Shown: one piece after another, positions 32,438 to 41,295 of the stretch
How the letters are laid out: every line of letters begins with the position of its first letter
How positions within the stretch are numbered: the first letter of the stretch is position 1
Origin: Mangrovibacter plantisponsor
GTDB lineage: Bacteria > Pseudomonadota > Gammaproteobacteria > Enterobacterales > Enterobacteriaceae
Reading direction: 5' to 3'
Length of the DNA: 64,000 nt
Assembly (NCBI RefSeq): GCF_003182475.1
Contig: NZ_QGTS01000001.1
Coordinates: 479,980-543,979 of the forward strand
Notes under the pieces: model-generated
Database searches by the model: none
The model's input: the letters and a program-made list of their open reading frames with translations, nothing else
Told to the model about the DNA's origin: nothing
Program-made: the position numbers and the translations under genes

Positions 32438-33738
32438 TGGAAAGTTATATTGCTCTCGCCCTGTTTGGTAGTTTCTTTATCCTGGTATTTATCGGCGTGC
32501 CTATCTCGTTTTCTATTGGGATAGCGACTGTCACATCCATGGCGCTGATGTTCCCGTGGGATATTGCCATAATTACCGTCACCCAGCGCCTGGCTAATGG
32601 GCTGGATAACTTCGCACTACTCGCCATCCCGTTCTTTATTTTTGCGGGCATCCTGATGAACAGTGGTGGGATAGCCATCAGGTTAATTAACCTGGCGCAA
32701 GTGATGGTTGGCCGGGTGCCAGGTTCTCTGGGCCATGTCAACGTGCTGGCAAACATGATGTTTGGTTCTATTTCAGGTTCGGCTGTTGCAGCAGCTGCCG
32801 CCGTTGGTGGCACACTGGATCCTATTCAGAAAAAAGAAGGGTATGCCCCCGAGTTTTCAACAGCCATTAACGTTTCTTCTTGTATCACCGGGTTATTGAT
32901 TCCGCCATCGAACGTGCTGATTGTCTTTTCACTGACAGCTGGCGGTGTTTCTGTAGCTTCACTGTTTATGGCGGGTTACCTGCCGGGCATTCTGATGGGT
33001 TTCTCCATCATGCTGGTTTGTTGGTTTTTGGCTCGTAAACGCAACTATCCACTGTCACCTCGCCCGACAACTCGCCAGGCACTGAAAGCACTTCTGGATG
33101 CACTTCCCAGCCTGCTATTGGTGTTTATCGTTATGGGTGGGATTCTGGGTGGCGTGTTTACCGCCACTGAAGCTTCAGCCATTGCGGTGGTATACACCTT
33201 TATCCTGTCGGTGCTGATTTACCGTGAAGTGAAATGGCGCGATTTACCCAAGCTTATTCTGGAATCTGTCGTCACCACATCTATCGTGTTGTTGCTGATT
33301 GGCTGCTCTGTGGGCATGTCCTGGGCCATGACCAACGCAGATATCCCTTACTTAATTAGTGATGCCATGATGGGTATCTCTGACAACCCGCTCGTTATTC
33401 TGCTGATGATTAACGTGGTGTTGTTAGTAGTGGGTATTTTCATGGATATGACCCCCGCAGTGCTGATTTTCACGCCCATTTTCCTGCCAATTGCGCAGAC
33501 ACTGGGAATGGATCCGGTACATTTCGGGATAATGATGGTAGCTAACCTGTGTATTGGCCTGCTGACACCACCAGTGGGGAGTGCGCTGTTTGTTGGGTGT
33601 TCTATCTCTGGTGTGAAGCTCCAGAACCTGATTAAACCGTTACTGCCGTTCTATGCAGCCCTGTTTATTTCACTGATGATGATAACCTATATCCCTGAGA
33701 TTTCGTTGTTCATACCGAAACTGCTGGGGTTGATGTAA
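32437..33738 (+). CDS. TRAP transporter large membrane subunit (DctM family)
   Basis: A 433-residue inner-membrane transporter with about 12 hydrophobic segments. Family landmarks are GVPISFSIGIATV, LAIPFFIFAGILMNSGGIAIRLINLA and FGSISGSAVAAAAAVGGTLDPIQKKEGY, the last being the highly conserved SxSGSA region that forms part of the Na+/substrate path, and FMDMTPAVLIFTPIFLPIA in the second half. It is the translocation channel of the uptake system and the last gene of the operon, followed by a strong hairpin terminator. Confidence 0.93.
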   Translation: MESYIALALFGSFFILVFIGVPISFSIGIATVTSMALMFPWDIAIITVTQRLANGLDNFALLAIPFFIFAGILMNSGGIAIRLINLAQVMVGRVPGSLGHVNVLANMMFGSISGSAVAAAAAVGGTLDPIQKKEGYAPEFSTAINVSSCITGLLIPPSNVLIVFSLTAGGVSVASLFMAGYLPGILMGFSIMLVCWFLARKRNYPLSPRPTTRQALKALLDALPSLLLVFIVMGGILGGVFTATEASAIAVVYTFILSVLIYREVKWRDLPKLILESVVTTSIVLLLIGCSVGMSWAMTNADIPYLISDAMMGISDNPLVILLMINVVLLVVGIFMDMTPAVLIFTPIFLPIAQTLGMDPVHFGIMMVANLCIGLLTPPVGSALFVGCSISGVKLQNLIKPLLPFYAALFISLMMITYIPEISLFIPKLLGLM

Positions 33739-33743
33739 TGCTT

Positions 33744-33780
33744 AACCCGGCCAGGCGCTAATCCTTCGCCTGGCCGGGTT
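33744..33780 (+). terminator. terminator after TRAP operon
   Basis: AACCCGGCCAGGCG and CGCCTGGCCGGGTT pair perfectly over 14 bases around a 9-base loop, followed by CCTTTC. It lies 5 bases after the DctM-type stop and 18 bases before the convergent gene's stop, so it may serve both strands. Confidence 0.8.
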
Positions 33781-33797
33781 CCTTTCTGCCATAACCG

Positions 33798-34301
33798 TTA
33801 TACATCCCCAAGAGAAACCATTGGGCGCTGGTAAGCCGGCCACACAATGGCAACCAGTTCCGGATAAGCACTCAGACTGAACTCATAAAAACACTGGCGC
33901 AGATTCAGCACTTCGATATCTGAGTAGCCAATCACTTCACCGTTCATGCAGCGCTTTTTCAGGTTGTCATAGTATTTGTACACCGCCGAGTTAAGGTCAC
34001 TGCAACGCCGCTGGGCATCAAACAACCCTGGTGTCGAAGTGATTTTATCAATCCCCATTTGCTTGACTGTGATGCGAACAAAATCAATGTATTCGTTATT
34101 CACCCGCCAGTACCAGGGTGGTGTAATGTGGTTGATCAGACGGGCAAACTGATCCTCACCTTGATCTGGCGTTAATGAAGGTTGTGAATATAAAGGCTGT
34201 TGCTGTTCCCGTTTTGCGCTGTTTTTATTATCGCGCATTAAAACAAGCACACCACCCAGCAGTATTAATAATATAAAGACGAGATAAATAGTGAGGCTCA
34301 C
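33798..34301 (-). CDS. single-span membrane protein of unknown function
   Basis: A 167-residue product that I do not recognise. One membrane helix at residues 3-22 (LTIYLVFILLILLGGVLVLM) is followed by a charged linker and a cytoplasmic-looking domain rich in Tyr and Asp (YKYYDNLKKRCMNGEVIGYSD). The start codon is GTG at 34301 with AAGGAG seven bases before it; an ATG two bases upstream overlaps it but reads straight into TGA. It is divergent from the next two unknown genes across a 103-bp gap, so all three may belong together. Confidence 0.6.
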   Translation of the reverse strand: MSLTIYLVFILLILLGGVLVLMRDNKNSAKREQQQPLYSQPSLTPDQGEDQFARLINHITPPWYWRVNNEYIDFVRITVKQMGIDKITSTPGLFDAQRRCSDLNSAVYKYYDNLKKRCMNGEVIGYSDIEVLNLRQCFYEFSLSAYPELVAIVWPAYQRPMVSLGDV

Positions 34302-34404
34302 ATTTACACTCCTTTTTTTTGATTTTAATTTTACAACATGTTATTGTCAACGTTACACTCGCCCTAAATAATTTTATCTTTTTGATATAAAAGGCTTATT
34401 AGTT

Positions 34405-34815
34405 ATGCTGCCAGATAACCTGGTGCCCGGGCGGTATCACTATATAGTTCCGGAATCACCGCAAGACAGTTCTGATACCCCATCTGATTTCACTTTAGTT
34501 ACTGAAAAACTTCAGGAACTCGAAGTGGAAATTCTTAGCAGCGTCTCGCAACCCGGGCGTATTGGCCTGCCGAAGAACGCCCTTCTGGAAGAACATGACC
34601 GCTATTTCAAAGAGCGGCTATTTAGTGTTGCTAAAATAGAGACATTTGCCCGGGTACTAAAAGAATTAGTCGCAGAAAATGAAATTACCCAGGAAGCCCT
34701 CTCTGAGCTAATCACACAGAAAACCGTAGAAATAAATGAACAAGGTGAAAAAATTTGGCTTAATTTAATTACCAGCGAAATTAAATCACCTTTGTTTTAC
34801 CGGTTTGAGGATTAG
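34405..34815 (+). CDS. protein of unknown function, Glu-rich and helical
   Basis: A 136-residue product that I do not recognise. It has no signal peptide or membrane segment. The region from about residue 28 onward is predicted by eye to be helical and acidic (EKLQELEVEILSSV, ARVLKELVAENEITQEALSELITQ), with heptad-like spacing of Leu that could be a short coiled coil. AAGG lies 9-10 bases before the ATG. The next gene starts five bases after its stop, so the two are co-transcribed. Confidence 0.6.
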   Translation: MLPDNLVPGRYHYIVPESPQDSSDTPSDFTLVTEKLQELEVEILSSVSQPGRIGLPKNALLEEHDRYFKERLFSVAKIETFARVLKELVAENEITQEALSELITQKTVEINEQGEKIWLNLITSEIKSPLFYRFED

Positions 34816-34819
34816 CCCT

Positions 34820-35212
34820 ATGTCTGAACAGGCTCAATCAATTAATAAAAATTTCACTTTAAATACTGAAAATAAGCACCAATTTATCTTAAGTAGAAAT
34901 TTACAGTCACTGCGGCTTTATAAAAACGAAGTGGTAGACCGTTATACCCGTAAAGTCTCCAGCATTCCGGCAGCCCTGGTTGAATTGAAGTGGCAGAACC
35001 GTAAAGCGCTGTACTCGTTCCAGGTGAAAGAAGAAGTTTATGGCAGCGTGTTGTGCCAGTTACTGGCCAGCAACCCGGAGCTAAAAGAAAAGGTCATGGC
35101 GCGTATTGAGGCTCATTACCAGCAATTCCGTACTCATGAAGCACAAACACTGGAAGTCTCACGCAAACTGGTTGACGGCCAGTTTAAGACGTCTTCTGCG
35201 CTCGGCAGCTAA
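34820..35212 (+). CDS. protein of unknown function, second gene of pair
   Basis: A 130-residue product that I do not recognise. The ATG at 34820 (MSEQAQSINKN) is five bases after the preceding stop and has GAGG upstream; an upstream TTG at 34805 is unlikely. The protein looks soluble and mostly helical, with many Lys/Arg residues (LRLYKNEVVDRYTRKVSS, LKEKVMARIEAHYQQ), in contrast to the acidic partner encoded before it. An acidic-basic pair in one operon suggests that the two products bind each other; this is only inference. Confidence 0.6.
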   Translation: MSEQAQSINKNFTLNTENKHQFILSRNLQSLRLYKNEVVDRYTRKVSSIPAALVELKWQNRKALYSFQVKEEVYGSVLCQLLASNPELKEKVMARIEAHYQQFRTHEAQTLEVSRKLVDGQFKTSSALGS

Positions 35213-35253
35213 CCTCCCACATCTCAATTTTTCTGGCACATTCTTTCACACAT

Positions 35254-35278
35254 AAAAAAAGCGTGGCCAGTGCCACGC
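35254..35278 (-). terminator. terminator of exbB-exbD operon
   Basis: On the minus strand GCGTGGC - ACTG - GCCACGC is followed by TTTTTTT. It lies about 147 bases after the exbD stop. The 212-bp gap holds nothing else that I recognise. Confidence 0.82.
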
Positions 35279-35424
35279 CTTGATTCCGGTAAGAAGCAAA
35301 GCAAGCCTTCCGTCTTACCTGGAACAGATAAAATTCCCACTATTGATTCACCAGCCGGGCTGGCAGCAATCCGCATTATTAACGGATTAGCCACTCACCC
35401 GTTACCCTGCTCGTAACACAAGGC

Positions 35425-35925
35425 TTACTTAGTAGCGGCCTCTGCCGGCTGTGATGGCTGAGCGGGTTGTGGTGACGCACTCGTCGGGCCTGCTGCCGCC
35501 CCGGCTGCTAGGTTACTTTCTTGCGCTACCAGGCCAATTTTGAGATACCCGGCCTGTTGCAGCATATCCATCACATGCATCAGGGTTTCATAATCAACCG
35601 TTTTATCCGCACGGAAAAAGATAGTGGTGTCTTTCTTCCCGTCTGTCATGGTGTTCAGGACGTCCACCATGTTCTGCTCAGTTACAGGCTCATCGCCGAT
35701 AAACAGCGTTTTGTCGGCTTTGACTGACAGATACAGGGGTTTTTCCGGGCGTGGTTGCGGCTCGCTGGATGAACCAGGTAAGTTCACTTTTACGTCAACT
35801 GTCGCCAGTGGTGCCGCCACCATAAAGATAATCAGCAACACCAGCATCACATCAATAAAGGGTGTGACGTTGATATCGTGCATCTCGGCGCTGTCGCCAG
35901 CGTTCTCGTTAAAATGCATAGCCAT
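35425..35925 (-). CDS. exbD: ExbD, proton-channel subunit of the TonB energising complex
   Basis: A 166-residue inner-membrane protein that works with ExbB and TonB to power outer-membrane iron and vitamin uptake. Residues 1-140 match E. coli ExbD closely: MAMHFNENAGDSAEMHDINV, then the single membrane helix with the proton-carrying Asp in TPFIDVMLVLLIIFMV, then the periplasmic domain (KDTTIFFRADKTVDYETLM). E. coli ExbD ends at 141 residues; here a 25-residue Ala/Pro/Gln-rich tail follows (from QESNLAAGAAAGPTSASPQP). It lies 6 bases after exbB, in the same operon under Fur control. Confidence 0.95.
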   Translation of the reverse strand: MAMHFNENAGDSAEMHDINVTPFIDVMLVLLIIFMVAAPLATVDVKVNLPGSSSEPQPRPEKPLYLSVKADKTLFIGDEPVTEQNMVDVLNTMTDGKKDTTIFFRADKTVDYETLMHVMDMLQQAGYLKIGLVAQESNLAAGAAAGPTSASPQPAQPSQPAEAATK

Positions 35926-35931
35926 AAGGCA

Positions 35932-36666
35932 TCAACCTACACGCAGTTTCTGAGCGGGCTGGATATTTCGTGCTTCACGGCTCGTGGCCAAATCCAGATC
36001 CCGGCTTTGCAGTAACAAGACTTGCGCCGCCACATCACCCAGAGAGGCTTTGTAATTACCGATCATGCGCGCGAAAACGTTGTAAATCACCACAGCTGGA
36101 ATAGCAGCAACCAGGCCAATTGCGGTAGCCAACAGCGCTTCTGCGATACCCGGAGCCACAACTGCCAGGTTCGTTGTTTGCGATTGCGCAATACCGATAA
36201 AGCTGTTCATGATGCCCCAGACCGTGCCGAATAAGCCGACGAATGGAGAAATAGCGCCAATAGTCGCCAAAAAGCCATTACCACGCCCCAGATAACGCCC
36301 GGTTGCCGCAACGCGGCGCTCCAGACGGAAACTGGTACGCGATTTAATACCTTCGTTATCAGTACTGTCTTCTGAAAGGACCAGTTCGTCCTGTGCTTCA
36401 TTAATTAACTGAGCACTCAGACTGCGGGCGTGAAAACCGGCAGCCGTTTCGCTGGCTTCATCTAAAGAGCGGGCACTTGAGAGCGCGGAATACTCACCAT
36501 TCAGGCGGCGTTTCCAGGCAAGCAGTTCAGTAAATTTGCGAAAGAACAGCGCCCATGTGACCACGGAGGCGAGCAACAGGCCAATCATGACCAGCTTCAC
36601 CACAATATCGGCATGATGATACATACCCCAGACGGACAAATCCGCCTGCATCAAATTTTCTGCCAC
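35932..36666 (-). CDS. exbB: ExbB, inner-membrane subunit of the TonB energising complex
   Basis: A 244-residue protein, the same length as E. coli ExbB. It has three membrane helices: the first near residues 20-40 (VMIGLLLASVVTWALFF), the other two flanking GNGFLATIGAISPFVGLFGTVWGIMNSFIG and LLATAIGLVAAIPAVVIYNVFAR. It forms the pentameric scaffold around ExbD in the inner membrane. It is the first gene of exbB-exbD and is preceded by a Fur-box-like sequence, so it should be induced by iron starvation. metC is divergent. Confidence 0.97.
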   Translation of the reverse strand: MAENLMQADLSVWGMYHHADIVVKLVMIGLLLASVVTWALFFRKFTELLAWKRRLNGEYSALSSARSLDEASETAAGFHARSLSAQLINEAQDELVLSEDSTDNEGIKSRTSFRLERRVAATGRYLGRGNGFLATIGAISPFVGLFGTVWGIMNSFIGIAQSQTTNLAVVAPGIAEALLATAIGLVAAIPAVVIYNVFARMIGNYKASLGDVAAQVLLLQSRDLDLATSREARNIQPAQKLRVG

Positions 36667-36734
36667 AGTGAATCTCCAGGACCAACATGAAAAAAATGAA
36701 TATTGGCGGTATCATATCAAAATACCGTCGAATT

Positions 36735-36753
36735 GATAGTCGTTCTCATTAGT
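36735..36753. promoter_or_regulatory. Fur box upstream of exbB
   Basis: On the minus strand ACTAATGAGAACGACTATC matches 13 of 19 positions of the Fur consensus GATAATGATAATCATTATC. It lies 69-87 bases before the exbB ATG, as expected for iron-repressed exbBD. Confidence 0.7.
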
Positions 36754-36883
36754 ATTTACATAATGACCTGGATCACACTCTTTTTCTTTGCGCCAGGACA
36801 GAAATTCACCGCTTTTTTCCGCGCTTTTTCTTATGACGCTAATTTCCCTGTGCCGGTCCCGGCAGAAGCGTGGTAACTTATTT

Positions 36884-36899
36884 AGACATCCAGACGTAT
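36884..36899 (+). promoter_or_regulatory. MetJ operator (two tandem met boxes) before metC
   Basis: AGACATCC and AGACGTAT are adjacent 8-mers close to the met-box consensus AGACGTCT. They end 13 bases before the metC ATG, so methionine-bound MetJ would block metC expression. Confidence 0.78.
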
Positions 36900-36912
36900 A
36901 AAGGGACAGGCA

Positions 36913-38100
36913 ATGTCAGAGAAACATCTTGAAACCGCGCTGATTACTGCTGGCCGTAACAAGCGCTATACCCAGGGTTCTGTTAACAGTGTTATCCAGC
37001 GCGCATCCTCGCTGGTATTTGAGTCCGTCAGTGCTAAAAAGCAGGCTACTGCAGGCCGTGCAACAGGTGAGTTATTTTACGGCCGCCGCGGCACCCTCAC
37101 GCATTTTTCCTTGCAGGAAGCTATGTGTGAACTCGAAGGTGGTGCTGGTTGCGCACTGTTTCCTTGTGGCGCTGCGGCCGTCGCAAATACTATTCTGGCC
37201 TTCGTTGAACAAGGTGACCATATTTTGGTAACACGCACCGCGTATGAACCGACGCAAGATTTGTGCACCAAAATCCTCTCCCGGTTAGGCGTGACCACCT
37301 CCTGGTTTGACCCGCTAATTGGCGCTGATATTGCCAAACTGGTCAGGCCGGAAACGCGGGTTGTTTTTCTGGAATCCCCTGGTTCCATTACTATGGAAGT
37401 GCATGATGTCCCGGCTATCGTCAAAGCAGTACGAGAGAAAGCCCCCAATGCCATTATTATGATGGACAATACCTGGGCTGCGGGTGTGTTGTTTAAGGCT
37501 CTGGATTTTGGTGTCGATATCTCAATTCAGGCTGGCACAAAATATTTGATTGGCCATTCCGATGCGATGGTTGGCACCGCTGTTTCCAACGCCCGTTGCT
37601 GGGAACAACTTCGTGAAAATGCCTACCTGATGGGGCAAATGTTGGATGCCGATACCGCGTACATGACCAGCCGCGGTTTACGTACCCTGGGTGTGCGCCT
37701 GAAACAACACCAGGAAAGCAGCATTGCTATTGCCACCTGGTTGCAACAGCATCCGGCAGTTGAGCGCGTTAACCACCCGGCTTTGCCTGGCAGTAAAGGC
37801 CATGAATTCTGGAAGCGCGATTTTACCGGCTGTAGCGGGCTGTTCTCCTTTATTTTGAAAAAACGCCTTAGCGAAGCTGAGTTTGCCCATTTTCTGGACA
37901 ATTTCAGCCATTTCAGCATGGCCTACTCCTGGGGCGGGTTTGAGTCACTCATTTTAGCGAATCAACCTGAAGAAATTGCCGCTATCAGGCCGGAGAGTGA
38001 GGTAGACTTTACTGGCACCCTGGTACGCGTTCACATCGGTCTTGAGAATGTGTCAGACCTGATTGACGACCTCGCCGCCGGGCTGGAGCGTATTGGTTAA
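36913..38100 (+). CDS. metC: cystathionine beta-lyase
   Basis: A 395-residue PLP enzyme that cleaves cystathionine to homocysteine, pyruvate and ammonia in methionine synthesis. E. coli MetC has the same length. The PLP lysine lies in [12 protein letters not shown] (around residue 211); the Asp contacting the cofactor ring lies in MMDNTWAAG, and YGRRGTLTH near residue 57 carries the active-site Tyr from the neighbouring subunit. The cytoplasmic enzyme should be a homotetramer. AGGGACAGGC precedes the ATG and a MetJ operator lies just upstream. Confidence 0.97.
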   Translation: MSEKHLETALITAGRNKRYTQGSVNSVIQRASSLVFESVSAKKQATAGRATGELFYGRRGTLTHFSLQEAMCELEGGAGCALFPCGAAAVANTILAFVEQGDHILVTRTAYEPTQDLCTKILSRLGVTTSWFDPLIGADIAKLVRPETRVVFLESPGSITMEVHDVPAIVKAVREKAPNAIIMMDNTWAAGVLFKALDFGVDISIQAGTKYLIGHSDAMVGTAVSNARCWEQLRENAYLMGQMLDADTAYMTSRGLRTLGVRLKQHQESSIAIATWLQQHPAVERVNHPALPGSKGHEFWKRDFTGCSGLFSFILKKRLSEAEFAHFLDNFSHFSMAYSWGGFESLILANQPEEIAAIRPESEVDFTGTLVRVHIGLENVSDLIDDLAAGLERIG

Positions 38101-38235
38101 CTCAGTTTGGTTTAAGTCTGAAAAAAGTTGTCATACATGAGTATGGGATGTGCCATGTTGAGCGCCGGATCAAGGTGTTAAACTGTATCCGTCAGGTACA
38201 ATTACTATAATTTATGCTGTTCCACGGGATGTTTC

Positions 38236-38925
38236 ATGGTTGTTATCGAAAATATCATCGCTGCACTTTGGCACCATGATTTTGTGGCTCTGACTAATCC
38301 ACATGTTATCGGTATCGTATATTGCATCATGTTCGCAACACTGTTCCTTGAGAACGGCTTGTTGCCTGCAGCCTTTCTTCCCGGGGACAGCCTGCTGTTA
38401 CTCGCTGGCGCAATGATTGGCCGGGGTGTAATGGATTTTACTTCTACATTATTGTTGCTCACCGCCGCTGCCAGCCTTGGCTGCTGGCTGAGTTACCTGC
38501 AAGGCCGCTGGCTGGGCAATACGCGCATGGTGAAAGGCTGGTTACATCAACTGCCTGAGCAGTACCACCAGCGTGCAACCTGTTTGTTCGACCGCCATGG
38601 TCTGCTGGCGCTGTTGGTGGGGCGTTTTCTGGCATTTGTGCGCACCATTCTGCCCATCATTGCCGGGTTGTCCGGGCTGTCCAACCGCCGGTTTCAGTTC
38701 TTTAACTGGCTGAGTGCTATATTGTGGGTGGGCACTGTTACCGGCCTGGGTTATGCACTGAGTATGATTCCATTTGTAAAACGCCATGAAGACCAGGTCA
38801 TGACCGGGTTAATGATTTTACCGGTTGTTTTGCTGGTCGCCGGGTTACTCGGGGCCATTATTGTTGCTGTTAAAAAAAAGCCGATGGGCGGCGTTGTGAC
38901 AAACAATAACCGCCCGGTGAACTAA
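38236..38925 (+). CDS. yghB: DedA-family inner-membrane protein YghB
   Basis: A 229-residue DedA/SNARE-associated membrane protein. It matches E. coli YghB over its whole length ([75 protein letters not shown]), with a longer C terminus ending in [17 protein letters not shown]. The conserved GRFxxxxR motif and the acidic residue in the first half are typical for DedA proteins, which act as proton-driven lipid flippases; in E. coli YghB and YqjA together support cell division and drug resistance. It follows metC in the same order as in E. coli. Confidence 0.95.
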   Translation: MVVIENIIAALWHHDFVALTNPHVIGIVYCIMFATLFLENGLLPAAFLPGDSLLLLAGAMIGRGVMDFTSTLLLLTAAASLGCWLSYLQGRWLGNTRMVKGWLHQLPEQYHQRATCLFDRHGLLALLVGRFLAFVRTILPIIAGLSGLSNRRFQFFNWLSAILWVGTVTGLGYALSMIPFVKRHEDQVMTGLMILPVVLLVAGLLGAIIVAVKKKPMGGVVTNNNRPVN

Positions 38926-38940
38926 CCAACAGCCAGGGTT

Positions 38941-39873
38941 CTACTGGCGAACAGCCGTGTTCAGCAGATTGCGGGTACTCGTTTGCGTTGCCCGCATTCT
39001 CAGAATATCTTCCCCGGGCGTCAGCCCAAAGTAACGTTTAAATTCCCGGCTGAACTGAGAAGGGCTTTCGTAGCCCACCTGCATGGCCGCAGCCCCTGCT
39101 TTCATCCCGTCATGCAGCATCAATAAACGCGCTTTGTGTAACCGGTAGGTTTTCAGGTACTGCAACGGTGAAGTACTGGTGACAGATTTAAAATTGTGAT
39201 GAAACGCTGATACGCTCATGTTTGCTTCTATAGCCAGCTGGTCGACCGTCAGGTTATCGCGGTACTGAGTTTCAATACGCCGCAATGCCCGGCTAATCAG
39301 GCTGAAATGGGTATGGCGGCTGACCAAAGCCAGTAATGCCCCACCTACCGGCCCGGTCAACAAATGATAAAGAATCTCCCGAATAATAGCTTTACCCAGG
39401 ATGCGCGCATCCAGCGGGCTTTCCAGCACATCCAGCAAGCGCTCAACAGCACATAAAATGGGTTCAGATAAAGGTGCTGAATGAATACCACTGGATACAG
39501 GACGCGGCTGGAACCCCGGCTCTTCGCCAATATCCATAAGCAGAGCCTGTAACTGCATGATGTTGATGTTGATGCGTAACCCGGCAAGCGGTTCTTCTGG
39601 TGTTGCTGCAGTTTCACATTCAAAAGGCAATGGCACTGTCAGCAATAAATATTCGTTCACATCATAGCGAAAGACACGATCATTAAGATAACCCGTTTTG
39701 TGGCCTGAAAAGAGAAAAACAACACCTGGTTCATACATTACCGGCGTGCGGGGATACGGAGATTCCCCATAGAGCAGGCTAATTTCACCACCAAAAAAAT
39801 TAGAAGTATTTTTTATATTTATCAGGTGATTAACCTTTTCTTTTAACGCCAGGCAAATTTCACTTCGGCTCAT
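38941..39873 (-). CDS. yqhC: AraC-family activator YqhC
   Basis: A 310-residue regulator, slightly shorter than its E. coli counterpart. The N-terminal sensor domain (residues 1-200) is followed by the double helix-turn-helix ([21 protein letters not shown] ... [16 protein letters not shown], around 220-285). In E. coli YqhC senses reactive aldehydes such as glyoxal and activates yqhD and dkgA. Those two genes lie next to it here and are transcribed divergently, so the same role is expected. It converges on yghB. Confidence 0.93.
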   Translation of the reverse strand: MSRSEICLALKEKVNHLINIKNTSNFFGGEISLLYGESPYPRTPVMYEPGVVFLFSGHKTGYLNDRVFRYDVNEYLLLTVPLPFECETAATPEEPLAGLRININIMQLQALLMDIGEEPGFQPRPVSSGIHSAPLSEPILCAVERLLDVLESPLDARILGKAIIREILYHLLTGPVGGALLALVSRHTHFSLISRALRRIETQYRDNLTVDQLAIEANMSVSAFHHNFKSVTSTSPLQYLKTYRLHKARLLMLHDGMKAGAAAMQVGYESPSQFSREFKRYFGLTPGEDILRMRATQTSTRNLLNTAVRQ

Positions 39874-40057
39874 TTTTACTTACCAGGTTGAGAGAATACG
39901 GACAAAGCACAGTCTACCTGAAATGAATTCTTTCTCTATTACTTTGTAGAAATAGGCAAATCAATTGCAGAAATGAGCATTGAGCAATGGAGCGTAGAAT
40001 CAGACAATAAACGCCAACGCCCCACAGGGCATAATTAATTATCTAAGGGTACACCCC

Positions 40058-41221
40058 ATGAACAATTTCGATTTACATACCCCTACCCGCATTTTATTTG
40101 GTAAAGGTGCACTGTCTTCACTGCGCGAAAATATTCCGGCAGATGCCCGCATTCTTATCACCTACGGCGGCGGCAGCGTGAAAAAAACTGGCGTGCTTGA
40201 CCAGGTGCTCACTGCTCTGGATGGTTTAAATGTACAAACTTTTGGTGGCATTGAACCGAACCCGGCGTATGAAACCCTGATGAAAGCCGTAGAGGTGGTT
40301 AAGAAAGAAAATATTACTTTCTTGCTGGCTGTTGGTGGCGGTTCAGTACTGGATGGCACGAAGTTTATTGCCGCCGCAGCACAATACCAGGATGGCGTGG
40401 ATCCCTGGGAAATTCTGGAAACCTGGGGCAGCAATATTAAAGGTGCCCTGCCACTGGGCTCCGTGCTGACACTGCCAGCGACCGGTTCTGAATCAAACAA
40501 TGGCGCAGTAGTGTCTCGCCGCACAACAGGCGACAAACGTGCATTTATGTCTCCACATGTTCAGCCACTGTTTGCGGTTCTCGACCCGGTTTATACCTAC
40601 ACATTACCAGCCCGCCAGGTGGCAAACGGTGTGGTTGATGCATTTATTCATACCGTTGAGCAATACATCACTTATCCGGTTAATGCGAAAGTTCAGGACC
40701 GTTTTGCTGAAGGCCTGTTGCTGACACTGAAAGAAGAAGGCCCTGTCGCGCTGAAAGAACCAGAAAACTACGATGTCCGGGCGAATATCATGTGGGCCGC
40801 CACCATGGCGCTTAATGGCCTGATTGGGGCTGGTGTGCCGCAAGACTGGGCAACACACATGCTGGGGCACGAGCTCACCGCGATGCACGGCCTGGATCAC
40901 GGGCAAACTCTGGCCATTGTTCTGCCCGCGCTGCTGAATGAAAAACGCGAACAGAAACGAGCAAAACTGCTGCAATATGCTGAACGTGTGTGGAACATCA
41001 CTGAAGGAAGCGAAGATGCCCGTATTGACGCGGCCATTGATGCCACTCGCCAGTTCTTTGAAAGCATGGGAATTCCAACACATTTATCCGATTATGGTCT
41101 GGATGGCAGCACTATTCCGGCCTTATTGTCTAAACTGGAAGAACACGGCATGACCAACCTGGGCGAGCATCAGGATATTACCCTGGAAGTAAGCCGCCGT
41201 ATTTATGAGGCGGCCCGCTAA
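40058..41221 (+). CDS. yqhD: NADPH-dependent aldehyde reductase YqhD
   Basis: A 387-residue iron-containing-type alcohol dehydrogenase that reduces short aldehydes, including glyoxal, methylglyoxal and lipid-peroxidation products, with NADPH. It has the same length as the E. coli protein. The nucleotide region includes ITYGGGSVKKTG and VGGGSVLDGTKF; metal-binding residues come from VVDAFIHTVEQY, GHELTAMHGLDHGQTLAIV (His residues near 267-281). The divergent YqhC gene is the expected activator. dkgA follows 74 bases downstream after a hairpin (41253-41277) that lacks a T-tract. Confidence 0.96.
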   Translation: MNNFDLHTPTRILFGKGALSSLRENIPADARILITYGGGSVKKTGVLDQVLTALDGLNVQTFGGIEPNPAYETLMKAVEVVKKENITFLLAVGGGSVLDGTKFIAAAAQYQDGVDPWEILETWGSNIKGALPLGSVLTLPATGSESNNGAVVSRRTTGDKRAFMSPHVQPLFAVLDPVYTYTLPARQVANGVVDAFIHTVEQYITYPVNAKVQDRFAEGLLLTLKEEGPVALKEPENYDVRANIMWAATMALNGLIGAGVPQDWATHMLGHELTAMHGLDHGQTLAIVLPALLNEKREQKRAKLLQYAERVWNITEGSEDARIDAAIDATRQFFESMGIPTHLSDYGLDGSTIPALLSKLEEHGMTNLGEHQDITLEVSRRIYEAAR

Positions 41222-41295
41222 CCAGCATTCACGATCCTGGTTTCGACCCTTCGCTGCCACCTGCTACGGGTGGCAGCTCAATAAAGGAGGAGAGA

